The notes under the pieces are model-generated. The model saw only the letters and a program-made list of their open reading frames with translations, did no database searches and had not been told where the DNA came from. Source: Kiritimatiellales bacterium (GTDB lineage: Bacteria > Verrucomicrobiota > Kiritimatiellia > Kiritimatiellales > Pontiellaceae). From it: a stretch of DNA of 9,538 bases. The translations under genes were made by a program, and so were the position numbers. Below, piece after piece: positions 1-6,508 of this stretch (the stretch's first letter is position 1; each line of letters starts with the position of its first letter). The DNA is taken from contig DAOVNC010000099.1 in assembly GCA_030630445.1 (NCBI GenBank), forward strand, positions 1 through 9,538. Direction: 5' to 3'.

Positions 1-482
1 GGATTTGCCCGCAGCTTTTGAATGGCGATTTCTATCATTTCAGGATCGGGTTTCCGATGCGTCACCTCATCGGCCGTTGTAATCGAGTCGAAAAACCCCG
101 CCAGATCCGCCTCCTCAAGAGCTGGGCCAACAAAGCTTGCAGGCGAGTTGGTGGCCAGTCCCATCGGCTTGATGCCCTTCCATTTTTCCAGAAACTCGCG
201 CGCGCCTTCGAACAGATCGGTTTGGAAAATCTCCTCCATCCGCTGCCGTTTATGCTCCAGCACCCTTTCCGGCTCGAGGCGCAAACCGTGGCGATCGTTC
301 AACACCCGCGAAAAAGGAATACTGTGGTTGGCGAAAAACTCATGGTGCTCGTCCGGGGTCAACCGGTATCCGCTCTGCCCCAGCACGGCATAGGCAAAAG
401 CCTGCGCGTGGTACTTCCCCGAATCAATCAGCGTGCCGTCCAGATCCAGAATAAATGCGTCGAAGGCTTCCAGCTTCATCAT
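1..482 (-). CDS. HAD-superfamily phosphatase (phosphoglycolate phosphatase / beta-phosphoglucomutase-like), 3' end cut by window edge
   Basis: The reverse strand reads open from an ATG at 482-480 to the window edge, giving 160 codons with no stop. The haloacid dehalogenase signatures appear in order. Motif I is ILDLDGTLIDS, with the nucleophile D13 and general acid D15. Motif II is LATNSP, with T111. The motif III lysine is K144 in HRKPDP. The stretch between motifs I and II is a helical C1-type cap, so this is subfamily IA, which contains phosphoglycolate phosphatases and beta-phosphoglucomutases. The exact substrate cannot be read from sequence. The acidic motif IV lies beyond the edge. The start codon overlaps the toxin stop as TAATG, so translation is probably coupled to the PIN gene. 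A second ATG follows directly at 479. The protein is expected to be cytoplasmic and Mg-dependent. Family assignment is firm; the specific role is unknown. Confidence 0.9.
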   Translation of the reverse strand, partial: MMKLEAFDAFILDLDGTLIDSGKYHAQAFAYAVLGQSGYRLTPDEHHEFFANHSIPFSRVLNDRHGLRLEPERVLEHKRQRMEEIFQTDLFEGAREFLEKWKGIKPMGLATNSPASFVGPALEEADLAGFFDSITTADEVTHRKPDPEMIEIAIQKLRAN

Positions 483-880
483 TACCACACCAACTTCAGG
501 CCATAGGATTTGTATTCCTTGAATTTCCTATCCGCAGACACCAAGGAGAAACCGCCGGAAACAGCCTGATGGATCAGCATCCGATCAAACGGGTCAGGAT
601 GCAACGCGGGAACATGTCCGTATTCAGCGACCAACCTCGAGTTCAAATCCAAAAGATTGAATCCCACCTCATCGGTCGCGTATGTCACGAGATCCGCTGG
701 CGCAACGCCCTTCAAGTCAAGTTTTCCAAGTGCGTGCTTAATCGCGATTTCCCACAGGGAAACCGCGCTGACATAAACCTTGTTCTCGGACTCAACCAAA
801 TGAAACCGCGCTGTCGGACTCAACTTGGAGGTATCCATGATCGCCCAGATGAGTACGTGCGTGTCGAGCAGCAGGTTCAT
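482..880 (-). CDS. vapC: PIN-domain ribonuclease toxin of a type II toxin-antitoxin pair (VapC family)
   Basis: A 132-residue protein that is a single PIN domain. The acidic metal-binding residues expected of the fold are visible: D6 in LLLDTHVLIW, E44 in SLWEIAIK, D96 and D99 in HPDPFDRMLIHQA, and D117 in SADRKF. The LLDTHVLIW start and the HPDPFDR block are typical of the Sll0205-like branch of VapC toxins. Family members are Mg-dependent endoribonucleases that cut tRNA or rRNA when freed from the antitoxin. Length is normal and all catalytic acids are present, so the toxin looks intact. Its ATG overlaps the antitoxin stop as ATGA, the usual coupled arrangement. Its stop overlaps the start of the HAD gene as TAATG. 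The RNA target cannot be inferred. Confidence 0.93.
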   Translation of the reverse strand: MNLLLDTHVLIWAIMDTSKLSPTARFHLVESENKVYVSAVSLWEIAIKHALGKLDLKGVAPADLVTYATDEVGFNLLDLNSRLVAEYGHVPALHPDPFDRMLIHQAVSGGFSLVSADRKFKEYKSYGLKLVW

Positions 881-1113
881 GAACCAATAAACTCCTCATC
901 CGTCATATCGAAATCATCATGAAATTTGTAAGTCGCGATTCCCTCAAGCACACCAAGCTTAACGGGTTTCTTCTGGTACTTCTCATACGGAACCAACACC
1001 GCGACCTTTTCCTTTTTGCGCCCATAGCAAACCACGAATTCCTCTCCGTGCCGCACCTCGTCGAGCACTTCCGAAAAATGGGTTTTAAATTCACCAACAG
1101 CCACTGCTTTCAT
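877..1113 (-). CDS. Phd/YefM-type antitoxin partner of the PIN toxin
   Basis: A 78-residue protein starting MKAVAVGEFKTHFSEVLDEV. The N-terminal half (residues 1 to about 45) has the Phd/YefM DNA-binding pattern: a short strand, a helix with FKTHFSEVL, then the HGEEFVVCYGRKKEKVAVLVP block. The acidic C-terminal tail (FHDDFDMTDEEF) is the likely toxin-binding segment. The frame stays open upstream to a TTG at 1149, but the ATG at 1113 is preferred because GGAGG lies at 1123-1119, five bases before it, and because the fold starts here. Antitoxins of this class neutralise the toxin and repress their own operon. The near-palindrome at 1148-1169 is a plausible binding site. The stop overlaps the toxin ATG (ATGA). 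Confidence 0.88.
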   Translation of the reverse strand: MKAVAVGEFKTHFSEVLDEVRHGEEFVVCYGRKKEKVAVLVPYEKYQKKPVKLGVLEGIATYKFHDDFDMTDEEFIGS

Positions 1114-1147
1114 GCCAACCTCCAAACAAACACTAACACCGCCCCGC

Positions 1148-1169
1148 AACTTATCAAGCTTGACAAGTT
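1148..1169. promoter_or_regulatory. 22-bp near-perfect palindrome, candidate operator of the toxin-antitoxin operon
   Basis: The site is AACTT-a-TCAAGCTTGA-c-AAGTT, symmetric except for one position in each arm, centred between 1158 and 1159. It lies 35 bp upstream of the antitoxin ATG and covers the argF stop codon (TAA at 1170-1168). It has no unpaired loop and no T-run after it on either strand, which argues against an intrinsic terminator and for a dimeric repressor site. Self-repression through such a site is known for Phd/YefM and VapB antitoxins; its use here is inferred. On the minus strand it contains TTGTCA and TTGATA, which could serve as -35 elements, but I find no convincing -10. 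Confidence 0.5.
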
Positions 1170-2097
1170 ATGCGCCGCACAACGTCAGGATCACGGCCTT
1201 CTGGGCGTGGAGGCGGTTTTCGGCCTCGTCGAAGACAATCGACTGCGGGCCGTCGATCACCTCGCCCGTCTGCTCGCAATCACGGTTGGCAGGCAGGCAA
1301 TTCATGAAGATGGCATCGGGCTTTGCATGGGCCATCAGCTCTGCATTGACCTGGTACGGCATGAACTTGGCAATCCGCGCCGCTTCCTGATCCTTCGCAA
1401 TATGGTAGCTCATCCATGAATCGGTATAGACTACATCGGCATCCTTGATCGCCTCAACCGGATCATTAACAACAAAAACCGATCCGCCGGATTCGGTGGC
1501 AAAACCTTCGCAATCGGCCACGACATCCGCTCGAGGTGAATAATCGCTACCGGCGGGCGAACCCACGCAAACCTGCATCCCCATCTTGGTTCCACCATAC
1601 ATCAGCGAATGCGTCACGTTGTTGAAGCCGTCGCCGAGATAGGCCAGCTTCAGTTCGGCCAGCTTGCCCTTTTTTTCCTCGATGGCTTGGAGATCGGCCA
1701 GGATCTGGCACGGGTGGCTGTCGTCGGTCAGTGCATTGATCACCGGAACCGTGGCATAGTCCGCCATCTCCAAAAGGTCGTCATGCTTAAAAAGCCGTGC
1801 CATGATTACATCCACAAACCGCGAGGCCGCTTTAACGGAATCGCTGATCGTTTCCTTCCCGCTACCCATGGGCGAGTTTCCGGTGTGGTAGTAGATCGCA
1901 TGCCCGCCCATCTGCGTCATGCCCGCCTCGAACGAAAGGCGCGTGCGCAGGCTTGGCTTTTCAAAGATCATGAGCAACGTCTTGCGGCGCATCGCATCGC
2001 TGTATTTTTCCGGGTTAGCCTTCACATTCTTGGCCAAATCCAGCACCGCCCGGATCTTTTCCGGACTCCATTCCTTTAGTGAAATCAAATGTTCCAT
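1168..2097 (-). CDS. argF: Ornithine carbamoyltransferase-like protein (anabolic, arginine biosynthesis) with altered ornithine-site motifs
   Basis: A 309-residue protein, the usual length for ornithine carbamoyltransferase, which makes citrulline from ornithine and carbamoyl phosphate in the cytoplasm. The carbamoyl-phosphate loop is FEKPSLRTRLSFE (SLRTR at 49-53). HPCQ is at 128-131, and the central GDGFNNVTHS hinge is at 155-164. The C-terminal block, with FDEAENRLHAQKA, is characteristic of the family. Two motifs differ from the textbook form. The ornithine loop DxxxSMG reads DSWMSYHI (D226 and S230 kept, M to Y231, G to H232), and HCLP reads NCLP (266-269). It is therefore clearly a transcarbamoylase of the ArgF group, but the second substrate is slightly less certain. 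The start is set by GAGG six to seven bases before the ATG. It lies 64 bp after pyrB and is probably cotranscribed with it. Confidence 0.88.
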   Translation of the reverse strand: MEHLISLKEWSPEKIRAVLDLAKNVKANPEKYSDAMRRKTLLMIFEKPSLRTRLSFEAGMTQMGGHAIYYHTGNSPMGSGKETISDSVKAASRFVDVIMARLFKHDDLLEMADYATVPVINALTDDSHPCQILADLQAIEEKKGKLAELKLAYLGDGFNNVTHSLMYGGTKMGMQVCVGSPAGSDYSPRADVVADCEGFATESGGSVFVVNDPVEAIKDADVVYTDSWMSYHIAKDQEAARIAKFMPYQVNAELMAHAKPDAIFMNCLPANRDCEQTGEVIDGPQSIVFDEAENRLHAQKAVILTLCGA

Positions 2098-2105
2098 GTT
2101 CTACC

Positions 2106-2133
2106 TCGTGATACGTGAAACGTGAGGCGTGAA
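2106..2133. repeat. Four tandem heptamers (NCGTGAN) in the pyrB-argF spacer
   Basis: Four consecutive seven-base units can be read on the plus strand: TCGTGAT, ACGTGAA, ACGTGAG and GCGTGAA, all sharing CGTGA. On the transcribed minus strand they read TCACG every seven bases. The array ends eight bases before the argF start codon and contributes the GAGG ribosome-binding site at its edge. Overlapping its end, CGTGA (2128-2132), AAAA and TCACG (2137-2141) can form a 5-bp hairpin. Two further seven-base units with CGTCA (ATCGTCA, CTCGTCA) follow at 2147-2160, just after the pyrB stop in gene order. Function is unknown. Confidence 0.7.
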
Positions 2134-2161
2134 AAATCACGGCTCAATCGTCACTCGTCAA

Positions 2162-3241
2162 TTATTTGTCATAGTCCGCATAGTATTCGTTCACCTCATC
2201 CTGCCGGTCAAAGGTGGTCAGGATCAATGCGGCGCGCGCCCACATGCCGTTGCGCATCTGCCGCCAATACATGGCGCGCGGATCGTTGTCGATATCCGTG
2301 CTGATCTCCTTGCGGCGCGGCAGCGGATGCATGATGACCGCCGTTTCCTTCAAAACATCCAAGTGTTCTTCGTTGATGCAGAATGAGGCCGTATCGATCG
2401 TCGTGCTTTCGCCTTCGACATCCCACTCGTCTTGGATGCGCGTCATGTAGAGGGCATCGGACTTCGGCATGACGGCGGCGAAATCCTGCGTGACTTCATA
2501 CTCCATGCCCGCCGCATCCAGCAGCTCCAGAACATCTGCGCCAATCTGCAGTTGCTCCGGCGCAACAAAATAAACCTTCACATCGGTGTAGAGCGTCAAC
2601 AGCCAGGCCAGCGAGCGCACCGTGCGCCCGCGCGCCAAATCGCCGACGAACGCCACGCTTTTGCCGTCGATCCCTCCGATCTTTTCAAAACTTCGCTCCA
2701 GCGTGTAGATATCCAGCAGTGCCTGCGTCGGATGCTGGTCCGCGCCCGAACCTGCATTCAAAACAGGAATCGGCCGGTTTGTGTTGGAAAGCATCCATGC
2801 CACGCGCTCGGCAAAGCCGCCGACCGGGTGACGCATGATGATCATGTCCGCATAGGAACTGAACGTCCGAATCGTATCCTCCGGCGACTCGCCCTTCACT
2901 TCGCTCGACGTCTTGCTGTCGCGCACATCGATCGTGGATAGGCCCAGAAGCTTGCAGGCCGAACTGAACGAAAGGTAGGTGCGCGAAGACGGCTGCGCGA
3001 AATAGAGCATCGCCCGGTGGTCGGAAAGCAGCGTGCGCAGGAAATTCGACCCCTCGCGCCGCTTCGAGATGCGCCGGATCTTTGTCGCCAATGCGCAGAG
3101 CTCCTCCAGCTGTGCCCGCGAAAACTGCTGCGCAATCAGCGTATGGCACGGCGGTGCCTGAAAATATTCGCCCTTCTCCGCCAACGGCAGTTCCTTGAAA
3201 TCCTGCCACGAAATCCCGCTCAGTTTTTTTTCATTCCCCAT
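2162..3241 (-). CDS. pyrB: Aspartate carbamoyltransferase, catalytic chain (pyrimidine biosynthesis), long form
   Basis: A 359-residue protein, about 50 longer than E. coli PyrB, mostly because of an N-terminal extension of roughly 30 residues. It joins carbamoyl phosphate and aspartate to give N-carbamoylaspartate. Active-site residues are visible: the phosphate loop SSRTY at 85-89 (usually STRTR), K116 in the mobile loop, R137 and H138 in MRHP, H170-P-T-Q, R206 in GRTVRS, R268 and Q270 in TRIQ, and HPLP at 305-308. The NAGSGADQHPTQALLD block and the MWARAALI end are typical of PyrB and not ArgF. The start is well supported by GGAGGT six to seven bases upstream. No pyrI regulatory chain is next to it. 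TATTAT at 3277-3272 is a possible -10, with a poor -35. It is divergent from mfd and the first gene of the leftward cluster. Confidence 0.95.
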   Translation of the reverse strand: MGNEKKLSGISWQDFKELPLAEKGEYFQAPPCHTLIAQQFSRAQLEELCALATKIRRISKRREGSNFLRTLLSDHRAMLYFAQPSSRTYLSFSSACKLLGLSTIDVRDSKTSSEVKGESPEDTIRTFSSYADMIIMRHPVGGFAERVAWMLSNTNRPIPVLNAGSGADQHPTQALLDIYTLERSFEKIGGIDGKSVAFVGDLARGRTVRSLAWLLTLYTDVKVYFVAPEQLQIGADVLELLDAAGMEYEVTQDFAAVMPKSDALYMTRIQDEWDVEGESTTIDTASFCINEEHLDVLKETAVIMHPLPRRKEISTDIDNDPRAMYWRQMRNGMWARAALILTTFDRQDEVNEYYADYDK

Positions 3242-3307
3242 GTACGCACCTCCTTTTTCAACGTTCGTGAGATAATACCGATCTGTTCTCTAAAGTCCAG
3301 TACGGCA

Positions 3308-3333
3308 ATCATTCTGTCCATAATTATTCTGTC
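3308..3333. repeat. Two direct repeats AATNATTCTGTC, period 15, between pyrB and mfd
   Basis: AATCATTCTGTC (3308-3318 region) is followed 15 bp later by AATTATTCTGTC. The shared ATTCTGTC copies are at 3311-3318 and 3326-3333. They lie in the divergent region between the pyrB and mfd starts, and the second copy overlaps the candidate mfd -35. A regulator binding two sites on nearly the same helix face is possible, but no known operator is recognised. Confidence 0.4.
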
Positions 3334-3357
3334 AAAACCACACCCGACCACTACACT
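3329..3357 (+). promoter_or_regulatory. Candidate sigma70-like promoter of mfd
   Basis: CTGTCA (3329-3334) and TACACT (3352-3357) each match four of six consensus bases and are separated by exactly 17. Transcription would begin at about 3364, at the mfd ATG, giving a leaderless message. That would explain the lack of a Shine-Dalgarno sequence there. It rests on weak hexamer matches only. Confidence 0.35.
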
Positions 3358-3364
3358 TCCGGTC

Positions 3365-6300
3365 ATGCCAGTTGGTTTCGAAAAAGAGAGCATCCCCCGT
3401 GTAGGCGAGGCGGTGCTTAAAGGTATTGCAGCCGGAAATGCTCGGGTGGTCGAGGCGCCCATCAGCGCGCAGGCCCTGCTCTGCCTCGATATTTCCCATA
3501 CATTGGAACCCCATATTCTTTGGATCGCCGCCGATGTGCGCGAAATGGAAAAGCTGCACGAGTCGCTGCTCACTCTTGTGGAGCAGACTTTCCAGCCTGC
3601 TATTCCGCAGAAGGGCAGGCTAGAAAGCCTGCCCCACATCCACCTATTCCAAACTCTGGAAAGAGATCCCGCCATATTTGGAGAACACCTGCGGATCGTC
3701 CAGCACCTGGCTACCGATGAAGCCTTCATTATCGTCACCTGCCCGCAGGCATTGGAAGCCGAAGTTCCAAAGGCTGGAAAAGCGGGGCAGGCGGTACGAA
3801 CGCTGAATACCGGCGAAGGGCACAACCTCGAAGAACTAACCGAGTGGATGTCCGAGGCGGGCTATGAATTTGGAGTGGAAGTCTATTCGCAAGGAGAGGC
3901 CGCTTTGCGCGGCGGAATCCTCGATTGCTGGCCACCGGGTTCCCCGCGCCCCGTCCGCATCGAATTCTTCGGCAACGAAATCGACTCAATCCGCTACTTC
4001 GACGATCAGACGCAATGCTCCATTGAAAAGACCGCCTCCGTCAAACTTCCTCAGCTCGACTTTGGTTTTGCGGGCGACGACACCTGCCTGCTCACCGACC
4101 TGCTCCCCGCAAATACGCTCATCGTTAATCCCGGCTTCGAGATGGCGGAGTCTCAAATCCTGGAAACAGGATTCGACCATTTTGATACGGGGCTCTTCGC
4201 CGTCTCTTTCGGCACCGACCCAAAGGAGGCCGAGCTGGCGCGACGGCGGTTTGTCGAACAGCGCTGCGCGGACACATCCGTGGGTTGGGAAATCCATTTC
4301 TTTTTTGAAACCGCCGGAACGCTCGCACGGTTCAAGGACCTCTATGGGGAACTCGGCGGCTTCCCGGCGATGGAACTCCATCGCGGCGTGCTGCACGACA
4401 GCGCCAGCGACCACGACCGGAAAATCCTGATTGTAACCGAGAGCGATTTCTACGCCTACCACATCAACCGCAGCGCGCATGCCCGCACCGCAAAACGTTT
4501 CCAAAAGCCGGAGCGCATTTCCGAAGTGGCCGACATCCAACCAGGCGATTTTGTGGTACATGTCGAACACGGTGTCGGAAAATACCTTGGGATTGTCGAA
4601 ACCTCCTTTAACGGCCGCAACCAGGAAGTGCTGGCCATCGAATATGCCAAGGGCGAAAAGGTCTACCTGCCCGTCACGCAGGCGCATCTGCTCACACGCT
4701 ACAAGGGCATGGGAAAACATATCCCGAAGCCGCATACGCTCGGCGGGCGCAAGTGGCGAAACGACAAGGCCAACGTGCAGGGAGCCGTACACGATCTCGC
4801 CGCCAAGCTACTGCAAACCCAGGCCGAGCGGCAGGCGAAGCGCGGCTACAAATTCTCCAAGGACACCGCCATGCAGGCCGAGTTCGAGGCCGCCTTCCCC
4901 TACACCGAAACCCCCGACCAGCTTACCGCCACCGCCGAACTCAAGCGCGACATGGAAAAGACGCGCCCAATGGATCGCCTGCTCTGCGGCGACGTTGGGT
5001 TCGGCAAAACCGAGGTGGCGATGCGCGCCGCGTTCAAGGCCATAATGGATGGAAAGCAGGTCGCCGTACTCGTCCCCACCACCGTACTGGCGCAGCAGCA
5101 CTACGAAACCTTTATCGAACGCCTGGCCGCCTTCCCCGTCCGGATCGATATGGTCAGCCGCTTCCGCACCCGCGCCCAGCAAAACAAAACGCTTTCCCGC
5201 ACCTTGGAAGGTGAAGTCGACATCTTGATCGGCACGCATCGCCTGCTTTCCAAGGATGTCGGCTTCAAGAATCTTGGACTGGTTATCATCGATGAAGAGC
5301 AGCGATTCGGCGTGGAAGCCAAGGAGAGCCTGAAGGAATTGCGAAAGCAGGTCGACATCATCACCATGTCGGCCACGCCGATTCCGCGCACGCTCTACAT
5401 GGGCATGACCGGCGTGCGCGACCTCAGCACCATCAAGACCGCGCCGCAGGAACGACAGCCCGTTGACACGGTCGTCGTGCCCTACGACGAGGAAACCATC
5501 GCCGAAGCCATCCGTATGGAGCTGCACAGGGAAGGACAGGTTTTCTATCTGCACAACCGCGTCAAAACCATCCATCTCGTCGACAACAAACTGCGCGCGC
5601 TCGTACCGGAAGCCCGCATCGCAGTCGCTCACGGGCAAATGGCGGAAAAGGAACTATCCGAAATCATGCACGCCTTTGTGCAGGGGCGGTTCGACGTCCT
5701 GCTCTGCACCACCATCATTGAAAGCGGCGTCGACATCCCCAACTGCAATACCATGATCATCGAAAATGCCGAACGCTTCGGCCTCTCCGATCTATACCAG
5801 CTGCGCGGCCGCGTCGGACGTTCCAACCGCAAGGCCTTCGCCTACATGATGCTCTCGCCCGGCGGCAACATGATCGATGCCGCGCGCGACCGCATGAACG
5901 CCATCAAACGCTATACCGGACTTGGCTCCGGCTTCCGTCTCGCCATCCGCGACCTTGAACTGCGCGGCGCGGGCAACATGCTCGGCGCCAAGCAGAGCGG
6001 CCATATTTCCGCCGTCGGGTTCGACCTCTATTGCCAACTGCTCAAGCGCACCATTGCCATCATGAAAGGAAAGCGTCCCCCGCCGCTCATGGACGTAGTC
6101 GTCAAGCTCGACTTCCTCGATCTCTCCCCCCATGCCGGAAAAAGCGGAAACGGCGCCTACATTCCCTATGGCTACATCGAGGACGAAAACCTGCGGTTGC
6201 GGCTCTACCAGCGCATCTCCGCCCTCGCCACCAAACAGGAAATCACCCAAATAAAGCGCGAGATCAAGGATCGCTTCGGCAAGCTTCCCTCCGAAGTGCA

Positions 6301-6493
6301 GCGCCTCATGCTCATCGCCGAACTGCGGATCGTCGCGGCGGACAAGGTAATCAAGTCCGTCATCGTCCGGAACCGGCAGGTCATGCTGGCGAAAGACAAA
6401 GGCTACCTCACCGACAACGGCCGCCATCCATTTCTCGGCGAAGCAAAGGCAACACCGATGCTTAAAGAGCTGATTGGAATCATTCTGGAGTGA
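3365..6493 (+). CDS. mfd: Transcription-repair coupling factor Mfd
   Basis: A 1042-residue translocase that removes RNA polymerase stalled at DNA damage and recruits UvrA. The N-terminal UvrB-like part includes the GEAALRGGILDCWPPG block near residue 185. The RNA-polymerase-interacting (CarD-like) domain is at about 385-460, with GDFVVHVEHGVGKYLG starting at 394. The RecG-like motor has Walker A GDVGFGKT at 542-549, DEEQRFG at 643-649, SATPIPRTL, and LRGRVGRS at 813. The C-terminal autoinhibitory domain ends at the stop. The protein is about 100 residues shorter than E. coli Mfd (1148), and most of the loss falls between the UvrB-like part and the RNA-polymerase domain. The reading frame is open upstream to 3017 across pyrB, but family similarity begins after the ATG at 3365. 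That ATG has no Shine-Dalgarno sequence. The stop lies in a 12-nt copy of the downstream repeat end. Confidence 0.96.
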   Translation: MPVGFEKESIPRVGEAVLKGIAAGNARVVEAPISAQALLCLDISHTLEPHILWIAADVREMEKLHESLLTLVEQTFQPAIPQKGRLESLPHIHLFQTLERDPAIFGEHLRIVQHLATDEAFIIVTCPQALEAEVPKAGKAGQAVRTLNTGEGHNLEELTEWMSEAGYEFGVEVYSQGEAALRGGILDCWPPGSPRPVRIEFFGNEIDSIRYFDDQTQCSIEKTASVKLPQLDFGFAGDDTCLLTDLLPANTLIVNPGFEMAESQILETGFDHFDTGLFAVSFGTDPKEAELARRRFVEQRCADTSVGWEIHFFFETAGTLARFKDLYGELGGFPAMELHRGVLHDSASDHDRKILIVTESDFYAYHINRSAHARTAKRFQKPERISEVADIQPGDFVVHVEHGVGKYLGIVETSFNGRNQEVLAIEYAKGEKVYLPVTQAHLLTRYKGMGKHIPKPHTLGGRKWRNDKANVQGAVHDLAAKLLQTQAERQAKRGYKFSKDTAMQAEFEAAFPYTETPDQLTATAELKRDMEKTRPMDRLLCGDVGFGKTEVAMRAAFKAIMDGKQVAVLVPTTVLAQQHYETFIERLAAFPVRIDMVSRFRTRAQQNKTLSRTLEGEVDILIGTHRLLSKDVGFKNLGLVIIDEEQRFGVEAKESLKELRKQVDIITMSATPIPRTLYMGMTGVRDLSTIKTAPQERQPVDTVVVPYDEETIAEAIRMELHREGQVFYLHNRVKTIHLVDNKLRALVPEARIAVAHGQMAEKELSEIMHAFVQGRFDVLLCTTIIESGVDIPNCNTMIIENAERFGLSDLYQLRGRVGRSNRKAFAYMMLSPGGNMIDAARDRMNAIKRYTGLGSGFRLAIRDLELRGAGNMLGAKQSGHISAVGFDLYCQLLKRTIAIMKGKRPPPLMDVVVKLDFLDLSPHAGKSGNGAYIPYGYIEDENLRLRLYQRISALATKQEITQIKREIKDRFGKLPSEVQRLMLIAELRIVAADKVIKSVIVRNRQVMLAKDKGYLTDNGRHPFLGEAKATPMLKELIGIILE

Positions 6494-6508
6494 AACCATT
6501 CTGGAGTG
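6481..6508 (+). repeat. 12-nt direct repeat carrying the mfd stop codon
   Basis: CATTCTGGAGTG occurs at 6481-6492 and again at 6497-6508 (period 16). The second copy includes the outer end of the palindromic repeat. The first copy encodes the last residues of Mfd (I-L-E) and the first two bases of its TGA. It may be a remnant of another repeat copy or of the insertion event. Confidence 0.75.

Noticed and set aside
1148..1169. Palindrome as an intrinsic terminator of argF
   Set aside because: It has no proper loop, it is followed by a G-rich stretch instead of a T-run, and its position suits a repressor site better.
2106..2160. Heptamer array as a CRISPR-like array
   Set aside because: The units are seven bases with no spacers between them.
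3220..3320. 33-codon open frame MDRMIAVLDFREQ... ending just inside pyrB, a possible leader peptide
   Set aside because: No Shine-Dalgarno sequence precedes either ATG, and the frame continues upstream opposite mfd. It looks like chance, although a role upstream of pyrB cannot be excluded.
3017..3364. N-terminal extension of the mfd frame by 116 residues
   Set aside because: Most of it is antisense to the pyrB coding region, it has no ribosome-binding site, and Mfd similarity begins after 3365.
3986..5638. Long minus-strand open frames opposite mfd (268 and 276 codons)
   Set aside because: They mirror conserved Mfd codons and have no recognisable domain or ribosome-binding site.
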